Assembly (NCBI RefSeq): GCF_028372415.1
Contig: NC_092872.1
Coordinates: 10,856,001 to 10,920,000 of the forward strand
DNA length: 64,000 bases
Direction of reading: 5' to 3'
Source: Notamacropus eugenii
Lineage: Eukaryota > Chordata > Mammalia > Diprotodontia > Macropodidae
The notes under the pieces are model-generated. The model had not been told where the DNA came from. It did not search any database and saw nothing but the letters and a program-made list of their open reading frames with translations. A program made the translations under genes and the position numbers. Position 1 is the stretch's first letter. Each line of letters opens with the position of its first letter. Of this stretch, positions 63,766 to 64,000 are shown piece by piece.

Positions 63766-64000
63766 ATTGTGCTAAGTGCTGCATATGAAAATAAGAAAAG
63801 ACAAAAAAGAAAGATATTTCTTGCCCTCAAGGAATATGCAATCTAATGAGAGAAGGTAAGTCACACAGAAAACTGGAAAAGGAGGGGGAGAAGAAGCTGG
63901 TACTTAGGTGGGGGTAGTAAACATGGAAATGAAAGGGAAAAATGAGGGAAATGAAAGGTTGACTGGGTTTCTGAGTTCTCTTTAAATGGAAGCTTTAAGA
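63766..64000 (-). repeat. L2-like terminus (minus), continuing past the window
   Basis: 'aggcattgtgctaagtgctg' and 'tgccctcaaggaatatgcaa', 'tctaatgagagaaggtaagt' match the reversed L2 end as at 1815-2110. Confidence 0.6.

Overview
The window looks like ordinary, gene-free, AT-leaning DNA from a marsupial nuclear genome. The evidence is the repeat content. It holds many Mar-1 CORE-SINEs (tRNA-like head, CORE, BovB/RTE-like tail), tRNA-headed SINEs with a second RTE-type tail, a half-L1 (HAL1) with the marsupial type of 5' and 3' ends, and a dense background of MIR (Ther-1), MIR3 (Ther-2), L2 and L3/CR1 relics. I cannot tell an opossum from an Australian marsupial by eye. I found no host protein-coding exon, rRNA or real tRNA that I could defend. 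The longest open frames all fall in repeats (HAL1 ORF1, L2 ORF2, a CAT-rich trinucleotide tract).

Layout. 1-6.5 kb: an old repeat split by a 902-bp composite RTE insertion with a 12-bp target-site duplication (TSD), then MIR/MIR3/L2 relics. 6.5-10.5 kb: a solo LTR, a short L1 3' piece, a second LTR candidate, a Mar-1 and an internally deleted Tigger1-type transposon. 10.5-19 kb: mostly MIR/MIR3 relics, a CAT-rich tract, and a repeat-free stretch (16.5-17.3 kb) with clustered TGACAG motifs. 20.0-22.9 kb: a complete HAL1 insertion with a 16-bp TSD. 23-31.5 kb: L3/CR1 and MIR3 relics and a second Tigger1-type element with a different deletion. 31.5-46 kb: L2, MIR3 and Mar-1 copies between several repeat-poor stretches. 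46-52.8 kb: the most layered part, with a young RTE-tailed SINE, an L1 containing a piece of L3, a long L3/CR1 copy interrupted by an LTR, a Mar-1 and a second LTR, a hAT MITE and a short L1 piece. 53-64 kb: two further hAT MITEs, long L2 ORF2 pieces, opposed L3 pieces, a compound microsatellite and a Mar-1.

Nothing here works together as a pathway. The value of the window is a readable insertion history, because many insertions keep their TSDs and split recognisable older repeats. The best leads are the composite RTE insertion at 459-1360, a pair of solo LTRs of one family (6563-7106 and 51308-51834) each with an intact 5-bp TSD, the complete HAL1, a three-copy repeat family I cannot name, and the TGACAG cluster at 16.86-17.0 kb. 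Family names come from memory of consensus sequences, not from a search.
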